Below, piece by piece: positions 35,251 to 43,920 of a DNA stretch of 64,000 bases. Source of the stretch: Afipia sp049747295 (GTDB lineage Bacteria > Pseudomonadota > Alphaproteobacteria > Rhizobiales > Xanthobacteraceae); contig NZ_JBMHJM010000001.1 of the NCBI RefSeq assembly GCF_049747295.1, positions 4,526,001 through 4,590,000 on the forward strand, given 5' to 3'. The notes beneath the pieces were generated by a model. That model saw nothing but the letters and a program-made list of their open reading frames with translations, ran no database searches and was not told the origin of the DNA. Made by a program: the position numbers and the translations under genes. Each line of letters starts with the position of its first letter. The stretch's first letter is position 1.

Positions 35251-35733
35251 GTGAACGATTCTGCTTTGAACGTCGACGTGAATGGCACTCAGCCGAATGC
35301 AAATCTCCGAACCAATGGGCAAGGCTTCGACTTATCGCTTTTCCCGCTACCAGGAATTTTTCGCGGGCTCGCCGAACAGAACGTCGGGCGGGTGAGGGAA
35401 AACTGCGACAAGATGAAGGCTGCCTCAGAAGAGATCGCCGACAGTCTGCGGGAAGCCTATGCGAGTAATGCAAAGGGCGCAGCAGACTACGGAGCCAAGG
35501 TTATCGAGATCTCGACCGTCAACACTCAGTCTGCTTTCGATTTTCTCAATGGCCTGATGGCCACGAAGTCGCTATCGGACATCATGAACCTCTCGGCCAC
35601 TCAAGGCCGCAAGAATCTCGAAATCGCATCCGCACAAAACAGGGAGCTTTGGGAGTTGGCCCAAAGAGCCGCAGCGGAGACAGCCGAGCCCATCAAGAAG
35701 AGCTTCACCAAAGTCCTGCAACCAGTTTCCTGA
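35251..35733 (+). CDS. phasin-family protein
   Basis: 160 residues, almost all amphipathic helix, matching phasin_2 proteins that coat polyhydroxyalkanoate granules: FRGLAEQNVGRVRENCDKMKAASEEI, then ISTVNTQSAFDFLNGLMATKSLSDIMNLSATQGRK and FTKVLQPV. The start is GTG 35251. Phasins control granule number and stability. No polymer synthase is nearby, which is common. Confidence 0.85.
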   Translation: MNDSALNVDVNGTQPNANLRTNGQGFDLSLFPLPGIFRGLAEQNVGRVRENCDKMKAASEEIADSLREAYASNAKGAADYGAKVIEISTVNTQSAFDFLNGLMATKSLSDIMNLSATQGRKNLEIASAQNRELWELAQRAAAETAEPIKKSFTKVLQPVS

Positions 35734-35855
35734 ATCATTTCGGAGACCACCAAGAGCGGCTGGACCAAGCGCCTCCGGCAAGAAGAGGTACGGTCCAGCC
35801 GAGGGCTGGGAATGAAAGCGTCGTCGCTACAGACGCGAAAACAGGGAGCATCAGG

Positions 35856-36056
35856 ATGGGCGTCGTTATGATCAAATGCCCGCAGACGGGACACGAAATC
35901 TCGACAGGTCTCAAAGCGGACCGGGACCGATTTCGATGCAGTGCGGTGTTTTTCGCACGCACTTATTGCTCAATCTGCCAAACCAATCACGAATGGTTCG
36001 CCAGAGAAGCGTGGGTTTACGAACCGCGCGCACGGCTAGCGCCGGGGACTTGCTGA
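35856..36056 (+). CDS. small zinc-ribbon-like protein
   Basis: 66 residues (ATG 35856, with GGGAG upstream; ATG 35868 gives MIKCPQTGHEISTG). MIKCP is followed 30 residues later by CSICQTNHEWF. The first half has one clear Cys where a CxxC would be expected, so metal binding is uncertain. It resembles short Bradyrhizobium proteins of unknown function beginning MIKCP.TG..I.TG. Confidence 0.65.
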   Translation: MGVVMIKCPQTGHEISTGLKADRDRFRCSAVFFARTYCSICQTNHEWFAREAWVYEPRARLAPGTC

Positions 36057-36093
36057 GCGCGACACAGAGTCCGCTTTGCGATCCCTCACCCCC

Positions 36094-36933
36094 TCAATGA
36101 CCTCGCGGCCGGTGGCCGGGTACGCCCTGCGGTCGCGAGTATCCCGTTTTTTCATCCGCCGGTGCGTGAGGCCGCTCGGGCGGGCGTGCAGTCTTGTGGG
36201 CTGGCTGGGCAGCCCAGCGGGATTTCATCGCTTCAGGTGAAAGAATTCGATCGATTTCGCGGCGCATAACACCGTAGCAGTTGCAGGTCGAAGCCTCGAG
36301 CATTGGCCTATCGATCTCGATCAAACCGCGCTGATTGGACCGGATCGCGCCAGATTTCCGTAGCTTACATACGGCTTGCGTGACGGTCGGCCGACGTGCA
36401 CCAATCAATTCGGAGAGCACCTCTTGCGTCAGCGGCAGCTGGTTGTGGTGAACGCGATCGTGGATGTGGAGCAACCAGCGGGCCAAGCGCGATTCAACCG
36501 AGTGGAGTGCATTGCAGGCGGCGACATGCTGGAATTGTACCATCAGCGCGATCGTATGCATCTGGACCGCATGTCTCAGGGCAGGGCTGTGGCTGAACGT
36601 CGAAAAGAAGCGCGCCGGAGATATTTGCAGCGCGGTGCCGGGCGAGTGCACCACCGCCGTGATCGGCGAGCGGGAGGGGCCGAGCGCCAACAGAATACCA
36701 ACGGCGCCTTCATTGCCCATCATCGCTGTGGCGACGGTTTGGCCGTCCGGCATGTCCTGCATGAAAGAAATAGCGCCGCTGCGAGGAAAGTAGATTTGCT
36801 CAACCCGGTCTCCCGATCGGACCAGTATGCTGCCGCGTTCAAGGGTTACCTTCCGGAAGTGAGGCGCAAGCAAATCAAATTCTGCCGGCGGTAAAGCAGC
36901 GAGGAGGCGGTTACCCAGCTTGTGTTCCATCAT
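36094..36933 (-). CDS. Crp/Fnr-family transcriptional regulator
   Basis: 279 residues. A cyclic-nucleotide-like sensor domain (~10-125: LERGSILVRSGDRVEQIYFPRSG, MGNEGAVGILLALG) is joined by a long helix to a Crp-type winged helix (LTQEVLSELIGARRPTVTQAVCKLRKSGAIRSNQRGLIEI). The Cys residues needed for an Fnr iron-sulfur cluster are absent, so the signal is something else. The C-terminus carries a ~40-residue Pro/Arg/His-rich tail not typical of the family. A near-match to the sigma-EcfG promoter lies upstream (37011-37035). Confidence 0.88.
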   Translation of the reverse strand: MMEHKLGNRLLAALPPAEFDLLAPHFRKVTLERGSILVRSGDRVEQIYFPRSGAISFMQDMPDGQTVATAMMGNEGAVGILLALGPSRSPITAVVHSPGTALQISPARFFSTFSHSPALRHAVQMHTIALMVQFQHVAACNALHSVESRLARWLLHIHDRVHHNQLPLTQEVLSELIGARRPTVTQAVCKLRKSGAIRSNQRGLIEIDRPMLEASTCNCYGVMRREIDRILSPEAMKSRWAAQPAHKTARPPERPHAPADEKTGYSRPQGVPGHRPRGH

Positions 36934-37010
36934 GGGAAAGCTCCTTCCCTCGACGGATGCGTGGCTCTCACAAACTATATCTGGCGCGAAATGATTGCGC
37001 CTGGGATCGA

Positions 37011-37035
37011 AACAGGCTTTATCGCATAAGGTTCC
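37011..37035 (-). promoter_or_regulatory. near-match to sigma-EcfG promoter
   Basis: On the minus strand GGAAC (37035-37031), 16 bases, TGTT (37014-37011). One mismatch to CGTT. It lies ~78 bases upstream of the Crp/Fnr start, so it is a weaker candidate than the three exact matches in this window. Confidence 0.3.
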
Positions 37036-37129
37036 GTTGGCCGCGCTTGGCGGGTTGAATATTACCGCCCCACGCCAGATGAACTACCGCGGGGCGTCCG
37101 ACGTCACTTCAACTCAGGCGCGTGGGGCG

Positions 37130-38185
37130 TCAGTTACCTTCCATCAGATAGCGCGTGAGCTGCGCACTCGACATTTCGCGGACCAGACCGGCGGCCTGGC
37201 CTGACCACATATTGCTGAAGTCTGAGGAGTTCGCTTTCTCCGTCACGGCACGGAGCGGCGCGAGCGCGCTGCCGGCGGTGGGAAAGGCCGGCGCCTTATC
37301 CGAGAGCGGGCCGATTTCGCGCATCAGGCGGTTGAGAACGCTGCGTGCGGGCCGCCCGGTGAAAAGATTGGTCAGTGCGGTGCCGTCGTCGCGTCCAACC
37401 TTCAGCGCTTCGCGATGATAAGCGGTGACCTTCGCTTCCGGCGTGAGCAGATAGGCGGTGCCCACCTGCACGCCCGATGCGCCGAGCGCGAAGGCCGCGC
37501 GGACGCCGCGCGGATCGCCGATGCCGCCCGCTGCGACCACCGGCAGATCGATCGCATCGACAATCTGCGGCACTAACGCGATTGTCCCGACCTGGGTAGA
37601 CATGTCGTTGGTGAGGAAGTTGCCGCGATGGCCGCCGGCTTCATAGCCCATGGCGATCACCGCATCGATGCCGCGCTCGGCCAACCACTTTGCTTCAGCA
37701 ACCGTCGTGGCGGAGGCAATGATTTTCGCGCCGGTGCGCTTGACGCGGTCGAGCAGCGCGGCCTCGGGGAGGCCAAAATGAAAACTTACAACCTCGGGGC
37801 GGTACGCCTCGACCACAGCGCAATATTCCGCGTCGAATGGTGCGCGGCCCGTCGTCGGCACAGGCGCCGCGGGATCCAGCCCATGCTCGACAAAGTAGGG
37901 TGCGAGTGCCGCGCGCCACGCCATCTGGCCGGCGGGGTCCGTTTTCGGGGAAGTATGAGCAAAGAAGTTCAGGTTGATCGGCTTCTTGGTTGCCTTGCGG
38001 ATCTGGTCGAGCGACGCCTTCATCTGTTCGATCGACAGCATTGCGCCGGGTAGCGAGCCCAATCCGCCGGCTTCGCTGGTTGCGATCACCATTTCGGGAG
38101 TGGTGGCGCCGGCCATGGGGGCCTGGATGATGGGGAGGTCGATTCCGAAAAGGCGCGTGATGCGATTGTCCTGCCAGTTGCTCAT
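37130..38185 (-). CDS. nitronate monooxygenase-like flavoprotein
   Basis: 351 residues from ATG 38185 (GGAAAGAA upstream). The FMN-dependent TIM barrel of the NMO/2-nitropropane dioxygenase family is evident: LPIIQAPMAGATTPEMVIATSEAGGLGSLPG, LNFFAHT, GAKIIASATTVAEAKWLAERGIDAVIAMGYEAGGHRG, VAAGGIGDPRGVRAAFALGASGVQVGTAYL. Such enzymes oxidise propionate-3-nitronate and related toxins; some members are quinone reductases. A longer frame starts at 38242 but homology begins at the chosen Met. The 38243-38568 gap shows only a possible degraded NTF2-like tail near 38460-38516. Confidence 0.88.
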   Translation of the reverse strand: MSNWQDNRITRLFGIDLPIIQAPMAGATTPEMVIATSEAGGLGSLPGAMLSIEQMKASLDQIRKATKKPINLNFFAHTSPKTDPAGQMAWRAALAPYFVEHGLDPAAPVPTTGRAPFDAEYCAVVEAYRPEVVSFHFGLPEAALLDRVKRTGAKIIASATTVAEAKWLAERGIDAVIAMGYEAGGHRGNFLTNDMSTQVGTIALVPQIVDAIDLPVVAAGGIGDPRGVRAAFALGASGVQVGTAYLLTPEAKVTAYHREALKVGRDDGTALTNLFTGRPARSVLNRLMREIGPLSDKAPAFPTAGSALAPLRAVTEKANSSDFSNMWSGQAAGLVREMSSAQLTRYLMEGN

Positions 38186-38568
38186 GGCTTTCTTTCCATC
38201 GTTCATTGCATCGGGAACAGCGAGGAACCCTCGTTCATTCATACCGAAATGTCCTCCCGCGCGGCAAGCTGCTTTCCATTCGGGGACGGGGAGACTGCTG
38301 ACGTTTCAGGAGACTATTTCCACTGCGCTGGGCCTCGCGGAAGCTTCCGGCAAGGAGCTTCGCCAGACGAGGGATGCCGCCAGATCTTATTTCGAACTAA
38401 TATGCACCTGCGACTTCACGCCGTTCGACATCCTTGCCAAGCGACAATCTCGTGCTGCTGGGCTTCAACGAAGGCTGGCGCGTCGTCTCAAAAGCCTGTC
38501 ACCGCATCGATCACTAGGCGCGGCCGTGCTGCTATCCATACGTCGCAATCAACTGAAAGGAGTTCGTT

Positions 38569-39261
38569 ATGAAAATCCTGATGGTTCTCACGTCCCACGA
38601 CAAGCTCGGCGACACCGGCAAGAAAACCGGATTCTGGCTGGAAGAGCTGGCCGCGCCTTACTACGCCTTTAAGGATGCAGGCGTCGAGATCACGCTCGCT
38701 TCACCGAAAGGTGGCCAGCCGCCGCTGGACCCGAAGAGCAATGAGCCGAATTTCCAGACCGACCTCACGCGGCGGTTCGAAGCCGATGCGGATGCGAAGA
38801 AGCAATTGGCTTCGACGGTGCGTCTCGACACCGTGAACGCCAAAGACTTCGACACGGTGTTTTATCCCGGCGGACATGGCCCGATGTGGGATCTCGCCGA
38901 AGATAAAAATTCGGCCAAGCTGCTCGAAGACATGATCGCTGCCGGCAAGCCTATCGCGCTGGTCTGTCACGCGCCCGGCGCGCTGCGTCACGTGAAGGGC
39001 CAGGACGGCAAGCCGCTGGTCAACGGTAAGAAGGTCACCGGCTTCACAGACACCGAGGAAGAGGCGGTGGGCCTGACCAAGGTGGTGCCGTTCCTCGTCG
39101 AAGACGAGCTGAAGGCAACGGGCGGCATCTTCTCCAAGGTGGCCGACTGGCAACCTTATGTCGTCACCGATGGTCTTCTCATCACCGGACAAAATCCTGC
39201 ATCATCCGGCCCCGCGGCGAAGGCTTTGCTCGAGCGTCTGGCGAGTGGCGCGAAGGCTTAA
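38569..39261 (+). CDS. DJ-1/PfpI-family protein (Hsp31-like)
   Basis: 230 residues. The nucleophile elbow is VCHAPG with Cys133-His134. Glu25/26 in GFWLEEL matches the usual acid, and FYPGGHGPMWDL provides the backbone loop. The insertions around 60-80 are of the Hsp31/glyoxalase III type. Family members act as glyoxalase III, deglycase-like enzymes or holdases. Ribosome site AAAGGAG precedes the ATG. An ideal terminator follows. Confidence 0.88.
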   Translation: MKILMVLTSHDKLGDTGKKTGFWLEELAAPYYAFKDAGVEITLASPKGGQPPLDPKSNEPNFQTDLTRRFEADADAKKQLASTVRLDTVNAKDFDTVFYPGGHGPMWDLAEDKNSAKLLEDMIAAGKPIALVCHAPGALRHVKGQDGKPLVNGKKVTGFTDTEEEAVGLTKVVPFLVEDELKATGGIFSKVADWQPYVVTDGLLITGQNPASSGPAAKALLERLASGAKA

Positions 39262-39302
39262 GCGCGATGCGATCGGGCGCTTAATCCCGGTCACCGAGAA
39301 GA

Positions 39303-39330
39303 AATGCGCAGGAGGATGTTCCTGCGCATT
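39303..39330 (+). terminator. intrinsic terminator after the DJ-1-like gene
   Basis: A perfect 11-bp stem AATGCGCAGGA (39303-39313) / TCCTGCGCATT (39320-39330) with a six-base loop and TTTTG behind it. It is 41 bases after the stop codon. Confidence 0.8.
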
Positions 39331-39360
39331 TTGCGTCGCGTGTTTCAAGTCCAGTCAGCG

Positions 39361-40161
39361 TCAGGATGATGGCCCGAGCTGACGATAAAGATCATCGATC
39401 CGCCTATTCAGTTCGTCACCGCGCAGAGAAGCGATATCGCTCACATCTTGCTGTGAGAATTGGATCAGTCGGTTAAGCGTAGCTAGCCCCGTCTGCTTCT
39501 CGGCCTCCGATGTTGGCACGCCGATCTCGTTGGTCTTAACCGAGCCGTCGTCACCATAGAAGTGATAGTAGAGGTTGCCGACTGCGAAACCTATCGAATG
39601 GTTGGGACCGGGGGCTACATAGCCACGGCTGCTCAGCAATTCCAGGGCGGCATCCTTGGCTTTGCCGGTTAATTCCTGCTGAGGCACAGGTTTCATACTC
39701 GAGAGCCGGTCGTATTCAGTCTGCCGTGCTGCGAGCTGGTCTTTTTGCCCCTCAAAGAAGCGGAGGAAACCTTGCAGCTTGATTTGATCGGACAAATACG
39801 CGGAATCAAGGCTTTGCCCTTCCGGCACTGTAATTCCGCGGCGGTCCGCGACCTCCTGCAACTTACTTGCGAAAGCCTTGGCAATCGAATCCTGAGCTTG
39901 CTCAGCGGAGGACCCGCTGCGCTGTTCGGAGGGCTGCGTAAATGCATCCATTGTTTGCCGCGCGGCGTCGGGATTCTGCTTGTGGTCAGCAATCAACTTA
40001 TCTAGCGCCTCCTGCGACAATGACACCTGCGTGGCGGGGCCACGATCTGCGTCGTACGCGGTGACGTCAGGCGCTGCCTGCTTGGTAGCGTCGTCATCCG
40101 CTTGCGCTGTAGAGGCGAGAAGATTCAGTGTGGCGGTTTGGCTGGAAACGGCGCTGACCAT
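39361..40161 (-). CDS. hypothetical protein, secreted or surface-like composition
   Basis: 266 residues, rich in Gln, Ala and Ser, no membrane helix and no obvious signal peptide. The N-terminal ~110 residues look disordered (ATQVSLSQEALDKLIADHKQ). The C-terminal part is mixed, with NHSIGFAVGNLYYHFYGDDGSVKTNEIGVP. The opening MVSAVSSQTATLNLLAS resembles N-termini of flagellar or rod-like export substrates in this group, which is only an impression. No function assigned. The following 480 bases to 40644 hold only the promoter noted at 40591. Confidence 0.65.
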   Translation of the reverse strand: MVSAVSSQTATLNLLASTAQADDDATKQAAPDVTAYDADRGPATQVSLSQEALDKLIADHKQNPDAARQTMDAFTQPSEQRSGSSAEQAQDSIAKAFASKLQEVADRRGITVPEGQSLDSAYLSDQIKLQGFLRFFEGQKDQLAARQTEYDRLSSMKPVPQQELTGKAKDAALELLSSRGYVAPGPNHSIGFAVGNLYYHFYGDDGSVKTNEIGVPTSEAEKQTGLATLNRLIQFSQQDVSDIASLRGDELNRRIDDLYRQLGPSS

Positions 40162-40590
40162 GGCTTTTCTTCCTGATCCCTGTCGTCGATGGCGAGGACC
40201 AGAGATCGCTTCCTGCGATTCTAGACCCGCTCTCCTATTCGTGCATAAGTTGTATCAGGGATTGGCTAACGAAAGCTTTATAGAGGCCCACGATAGATGG
40301 AATCGTTTTGTTTTCGAGGGCAGTAAAAAGTCAATGCGTGCGGTACCTGTGCGGAATCGCAGCGGACAGCTTTGTGCTCGAACTCTATTTCATGCCTATT
40401 TTTACAGACTTTCGACGCGACTCATCCCCCGAACATTGCCGCTTTTGTGCGCCTGCTGAAAAAGCGTAAGGCTTCCAAGAGCATCGGAAGGGCCGGCAAT
40501 GCTGTGCCAGCGCTCGGCGCGACGTCGCTCCTTCGTTTGTTTGTACCTATATTTCAGGTTGTGCTTCGGAACCCACGCAGAGCGCAAAAT

Positions 40591-40615
40591 GGAACAAAAC
40601 TGCGTGGCCCGCGTT
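40591..40615 (+). promoter_or_regulatory. sigma-EcfG-type promoter
   Basis: GGAAC (40591-40595), 16-base spacer, CGTT (40612-40615), an exact match to the general-stress consensus. It lies 29 bases upstream of the 76-residue gene's ATG. Confidence 0.75.
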
Positions 40616-40644
40616 CCCTCTCCATTGGAAGGAAAGGCGGCTGG

Positions 40645-40875
40645 ATGAATGACATTGTGGAACGTTGTCTCAACACCTTCGGCATGATGCACGGTCTGAC
40701 GAAGGATGATCTGGATGAGAAGCGGGTCGAATTGACCGGCTACATCGAGAAGCTGAATGCGGACGGCGAGGAGGACGCCAACCGGCTGGCGGTCAGCGGG
40801 TTGACCTACCTGCGCAATGGAATGAAGCGCCGTCCTGACATCCCAGGGACGCGGGTTTCCGAGCGATCAGTATGA
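40645..40875 (+). CDS. small hypothetical protein under stress promoter
   Basis: 76 residues, soluble and helical: MNDIVERCLNTFGMMHGLTK, then LTGYIEKLNADGEEDANRLAVSGLTYLR. No domain recognised; the style is a short conserved rhizobial protein. The ribosome site GGAAAGGCGG precedes the ATG, and an exact sigma-EcfG promoter lies just upstream, so the gene is probably induced by general stress. Confidence 0.75.
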   Translation: MNDIVERCLNTFGMMHGLTKDDLDEKRVELTGYIEKLNADGEEDANRLAVSGLTYLRNGMKRRPDIPGTRVSERSV

Positions 40876-40903
40876 GCGACGTGGGTGAAGCCTGCGCCAT
40901 GCG

Positions 40904-41173
40904 CTAGCGTCGCCGGCCGACTGCAATCCCAAGGACAAAAGCTACCAGCAACGAACCGAGTGGGGCTTCCCGTGCAACATTGCTGAGAATGCTGAGCGGC
41001 ATTCCCGGCTGCCTTGCAGTGTGGATCGCATTTTGAAGTGCATGGATAGCACGCGACACCGACTCACTCACCGATGCAACTCCCGATTTATCGCCGGGGA
41101 GTGCTCTCGGCTGCTCGCCGGGAATGTTGTCCGCGCCTTCGTAGATAAAGGGCGGATCTGGGAAGTCCGGCAT
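40904..41173 (-). CDS. small protein with C-terminal membrane anchor (ElaB/YqjD-like layout)
   Basis: 89 residues from ATG 41173 (AGAGG upstream). A Pro-rich N-terminus (MPDFPDPPFIYEGADNIPG) and a helical middle are followed by AREAPLGSLLVAFVLGIAVGRRR, a C-terminal hydrophobic segment ending in GRRR. That ending is typical of ElaB/YqjD-like ribosome- or membrane-associated stress proteins. It has its own exact sigma-EcfG promoter upstream. Confidence 0.75.
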   Translation of the reverse strand: MPDFPDPPFIYEGADNIPGEQPRALPGDKSGVASVSESVSRAIHALQNAIHTARQPGMPLSILSNVAREAPLGSLLVAFVLGIAVGRRR

Positions 41174-41220
41174 CAGTGGTATCCTCTCACATGCGGTATG
41201 GATGTTGATCGCTGTGAGAA

Positions 41221-41245
41221 AACGTCGGCGAGCCGGGCATGTTCC
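41221..41245 (-). promoter_or_regulatory. sigma-EcfG-type promoter
   Basis: On the minus strand GGAAC (41245-41241), 16 bases, CGTT (41224-41221), an exact consensus match. It lies 47 bases upstream of the start at 41173. Confidence 0.75.
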
Positions 41246-41332
41246 GTGCGTCAGACGCGGCGAGAAGGCAGCCGAGACAATGGCGTGGGCGCTTCTGCGC
41301 GCCCAGATCAATAGATCGGCGGGAGCCTTGCG

Positions 41333-42409
41333 ATGACCAGAGAAACCGGCGAGCGGCGCGGCTTCGAGGATACCACCTTTCTCTTGCTGGTCGTCATTGT
41401 CACCCTTGCATTCGGCTGGATTCTGCAACCGTTCTACGGCGCGATCCTCTGGGCAATCGTGGGGGCGGTGATCTTTGCGCCGCTTTACCGGCGGCTGCTG
41501 GGGTTCACTGAAAGGCCAAGCCTGGCTGCCTCGATCGCTGTGCTCTTCATCACGGCAATCGTGATCTTGCCGCTTGCAATGGTCACCGCCTCATTGGTTC
41601 GCGAAGCCACCGCACTCTATGCCAAGGTGCAATCCGGGGAGGTCAATTTCGGCAGCTATGTGCAGCAGGTGTTCAGCGCCTTGCCCGAGTGGATCAGAGG
41701 CTTGCTGGAGCGTATCAATCTCTCGGATTTTTCCGCACTCCGAGAGAACCTGTCGTCCGGCCTGATGAAGGGCGGGCAGGTGCTGGCGCCGCAAGCGCTC
41801 AGCATCGGGCTGAACACGTTCGACTTTCTGCTCGGCCTCGGCATCATGCTGTATCTGCTGTTCTTCCTGCTGCGCGATGGCGCGTATCTCGCGGATCGCC
41901 TGAAGCGCGCCATTCCGTTGCGCGAGGATCAAAAGTCCGTGCTGTTCTCCAGGTTCGCTGTGGTGGTGCGCGCCACGGTGAAGGGTGGGATCCTTGTGGC
42001 GATCGTGCAGGGCGCGCTTGGCGGATTGGCGTTCTGGTTTCTCGGCGTCCGTGCACCACTCTTGTGGGCGGTGCTGATGACTTTCCTGTCGCTGCTGCCT
42101 GCGATCGGCGCCGGCATCGTATGGATACCGGTCGCGATTTACTTCCTCGCCACCGGTTCGATATGGCAGGGCGTGTTCCTCATCGTCTGGGGCGTGCTCG
42201 TCATCGGTCTCGTTGACAATCTTCTGCGGCCTTTCCTGGTCGGGAAAGACACCAAGTTGCCGGACTACGTCGTTCTGCTGTCGACGCTCGGTGGCATCCA
42301 GGTGTTTGGCTTGAACGGCTTCGTCATCGGCCCCGTGATCGCAGCGATGTTCATGGTGGCGTGGGAGAACTTCGCCGCGTCACGGCAGGTGCCACTGGAT
42401 GAAGGGTAA
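41333..42409 (+). CDS. AI-2E family transporter (PerM/TqsA-like)
   Basis: 358 residues, seven to eight membrane helices (for example TTFLLLVVIVTLAFGWILQPF, ILWAIVGAVIFAPLYRRLLG, SLAASIAVLFITAIVILPLAM). A soluble insertion lies at ~95-140, and the C-terminal half contains the family signature IGAGIVWIPVAIYFL...DNLLRPFLVGKDTKLPDYVVLLSTLGGI. Members include the AI-2 exporter TqsA and Na+/H+ antiporters; which applies here is unknown. Ribosome site GGGAGCC precedes the ATG. Confidence 0.9.
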   Translation: MTRETGERRGFEDTTFLLLVVIVTLAFGWILQPFYGAILWAIVGAVIFAPLYRRLLGFTERPSLAASIAVLFITAIVILPLAMVTASLVREATALYAKVQSGEVNFGSYVQQVFSALPEWIRGLLERINLSDFSALRENLSSGLMKGGQVLAPQALSIGLNTFDFLLGLGIMLYLLFFLLRDGAYLADRLKRAIPLREDQKSVLFSRFAVVVRATVKGGILVAIVQGALGGLAFWFLGVRAPLLWAVLMTFLSLLPAIGAGIVWIPVAIYFLATGSIWQGVFLIVWGVLVIGLVDNLLRPFLVGKDTKLPDYVVLLSTLGGIQVFGLNGFVIGPVIAAMFMVAWENFAASRQVPLDEG

Positions 42410-42550
42410 GATCTTTCGATCGCGCACTTGAGGTGCTCATGCCTGGATCAGCGCGCGAAACTGTGTCCGCCAAGGCGCATGACGCAAAATTGCGGGGCTG
42501 CGGCAGCCTGACCGGTTGATCGGTGTTCTCGTGCCTCGTATCAATCACCT

Positions 42551-43198
42551 ATGCCCGCCACGATTTCTCCAAACATACGCAAATACAAGCTTGTGATCTT
42601 CGATCTCGACGGCACGCTACTCGACAGCTTTCCGTGGTTTCTTAGCGTGGTGAACGACGTGGCGGGAATGCACGGCTTTCGCCATGTCGCGCCTCATGAG
42701 GTAGAAGAGATGCGCGGCAAGGGCTCGCGGGAGCTCGTGGAGTTTCTCGAAGTGCCGTTCTGGAAGATTCCAGCAATTGCCCGGGACATGCGGCGCATGA
42801 AGACGGAGCGCCTCAAGGACATTCCGCTGTTCGCCGGCGTCGACCGCATGCTGCGTCAGTTTTCGGAGTCCGGTGTCGTCACCGCCATGGTCTCTTCCGA
42901 CAGTGAGGACAATGTACGCGCAGCGCTGGGTGAGGCTACGCAACACATAGCGCACTTCGATTGCGGCGCATCGTTGTTCGGCAAGGCGGCTAAATACAAG
43001 GCCGTGCTCAAACGCACCGGCATTCCGGCATCGGACGCGATTTCGATTGGTGACGAGGTGAGGGATGCCGAGGCGGCGCAGAAGGCAGGGATCGCGTTTG
43101 GTGCGGTGAGCTGGGGCTACGCCACGCCCGCGGCGCTGGCAAAGACATCGCCCGCCCTGACATTCGCCAGCATCGAAGATATTTGCAGGTTGGTCTAA
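42551..43198 (+). CDS. HAD-family phosphatase (phosphoglycolate phosphatase-like)
   Basis: 215 residues. Motif I FDLDGTLLDS puts the nucleophile at Asp18 and the acid at Asp20. Motif II is MVSSDS, the Lys is in FGKAAKYKAVL, and motif IV is IGDEVRDAEAAQKAGI. The helical cap is of the phosphoglycolate phosphatase subclass. Probable small phosphomonoester hydrolase; substrate unknown. Confidence 0.88.
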   Translation: MPATISPNIRKYKLVIFDLDGTLLDSFPWFLSVVNDVAGMHGFRHVAPHEVEEMRGKGSRELVEFLEVPFWKIPAIARDMRRMKTERLKDIPLFAGVDRMLRQFSESGVVTAMVSSDSEDNVRAALGEATQHIAHFDCGASLFGKAAKYKAVLKRTGIPASDAISIGDEVRDAEAAQKAGIAFGAVSWGYATPAALAKTSPALTFASIEDICRLV

Positions 43199-43199
43199 A

Positions 43200-43264
43200 G
43201 CGCTTTCGAGCGAAGTGGCTACCGGCGAAGTAGCTACCGGTTCGCGTGAAGAAAACGCGTCAAA
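43200..43264 (+). repeat. interspersed intergenic repeat (CGGTTCGCGTGAAGAAAACGCG core), copy 1
   Basis: The segment runs from GCGCTTTCGAGCGAAGTGG through CGGTTCGCGTGAAG to AAAACGCGTCAAAA. It contains an internal 15-16 base duplication (GCGAAGTGGCTACCG / GCGAAGTAGCTACCG). A second copy, inverted and without the duplication, sits inside the prophage at 49834-49888. The same element type is common between genes in Bradyrhizobium-group genomes. Confidence 0.75.
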
Positions 43265-43272
43265 ACACGAAT

Positions 43273-43623
43273 CTAGGCCGTCTTGAACACCTGCGAGAGA
43301 TCGCTCAGCAGGCTGCCAAGCCACACGCCTGCGAGCACGCCCGCATCCTTGACGGCGACATCATGCAGTTCGGCATGCCGTCCAGCGAACAGCATCTGCA
43401 GCGCCTCGAACAGGCCAACGGCGCAGATGAGGAAACCTGTGATGAGCATCGCTTTCTTCGGATAGGCGACAACGAACAGAGCGGCAACGACGAAGAGTGC
43501 CGCGAACCGTTCGATGTTCGGGGAAAAATGTGTGACCGGACGCAGCCAGATGGGTGCATCGGTAAACAGGAATATCGCGAGAAGCGAACACCAGGCGAGC
43601 AGGCGAAATATTTTTTGAGGCAT
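43273..43623 (-). CDS. VanZ-family membrane protein
   Basis: 116 residues with four membrane segments (FRLLAWCSLLAIFLFTDAP, ERFAALFVVAALFVVAYP, AMLITGFLICAVGLFEALQML, AGVLAGVWLGSLL). VanZ-like features are the E..Q pair in FEALQM and HDVAVKDAGVLAG near the last helix. Beyond teicoplanin-resistance VanZ, most members have unknown roles. It precedes the PilZ gene's end by only ~40 bases but is downstream of it on the same strand, so they may be co-transcribed. Confidence 0.8.
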   Translation of the reverse strand: MPQKIFRLLAWCSLLAIFLFTDAPIWLRPVTHFSPNIERFAALFVVAALFVVAYPKKAMLITGFLICAVGLFEALQMLFAGRHAELHDVAVKDAGVLAGVWLGSLLSDLSQVFKTA

Positions 43624-43665
43624 CCAGTATCGGTGGTGTGTGTGATTGCGGTGGCGGGTGTCGGC

Positions 43666-43920
43666 TCAGTCGAGAAACTTGACGCCGGTCATCGATCCGT
43701 TGCGCCAAACCATCTGACAGTGCTTGCCGGATGGTGCGGCGTTCCATCGCAGGGTAAACGTACGAGGCACCGCGCTTTCGCGAGGGACGACGAGCTTTGC
43801 GCCATGGGCGGACAGGTCGACGATTTTACATTCGGTCCTCTGTTCACGGTCCGGCGAGATCCACGCATCGATGTGGCGGATCATCCGACGGCCATTCCGT
43901 TTTGGCTTGGGTTTAAGCAT
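43666..43920 (-). CDS. single-domain PilZ protein
   Basis: 84 residues forming a lone PilZ domain. The cyclic-di-GMP binding set is present: RxxxR in NGRRMIRH near 11-15, DLSAHGAKL with the (D/N)xSxxG motif, and a final MTGVKFLD strand. Predicted c-di-GMP receptor that works by protein contact. It lies upstream of the VanZ gene. Confidence 0.85.
   Translation of the reverse strand: MLKPKPKRNGRRMIRHIDAWISPDREQRTECKIVDLSAHGAKLVVPRESAVPRTFTLRWNAAPSGKHCQMVWRNGSMTGVKFLD

Noticed and set aside
38458..38516. Possible end of an NTF2-like/lumazine-binding protein (GWRVVSKACHRID before a stop)
   Set aside because: Only ~17 residues resemble the family and no upstream part is found; could be chance.
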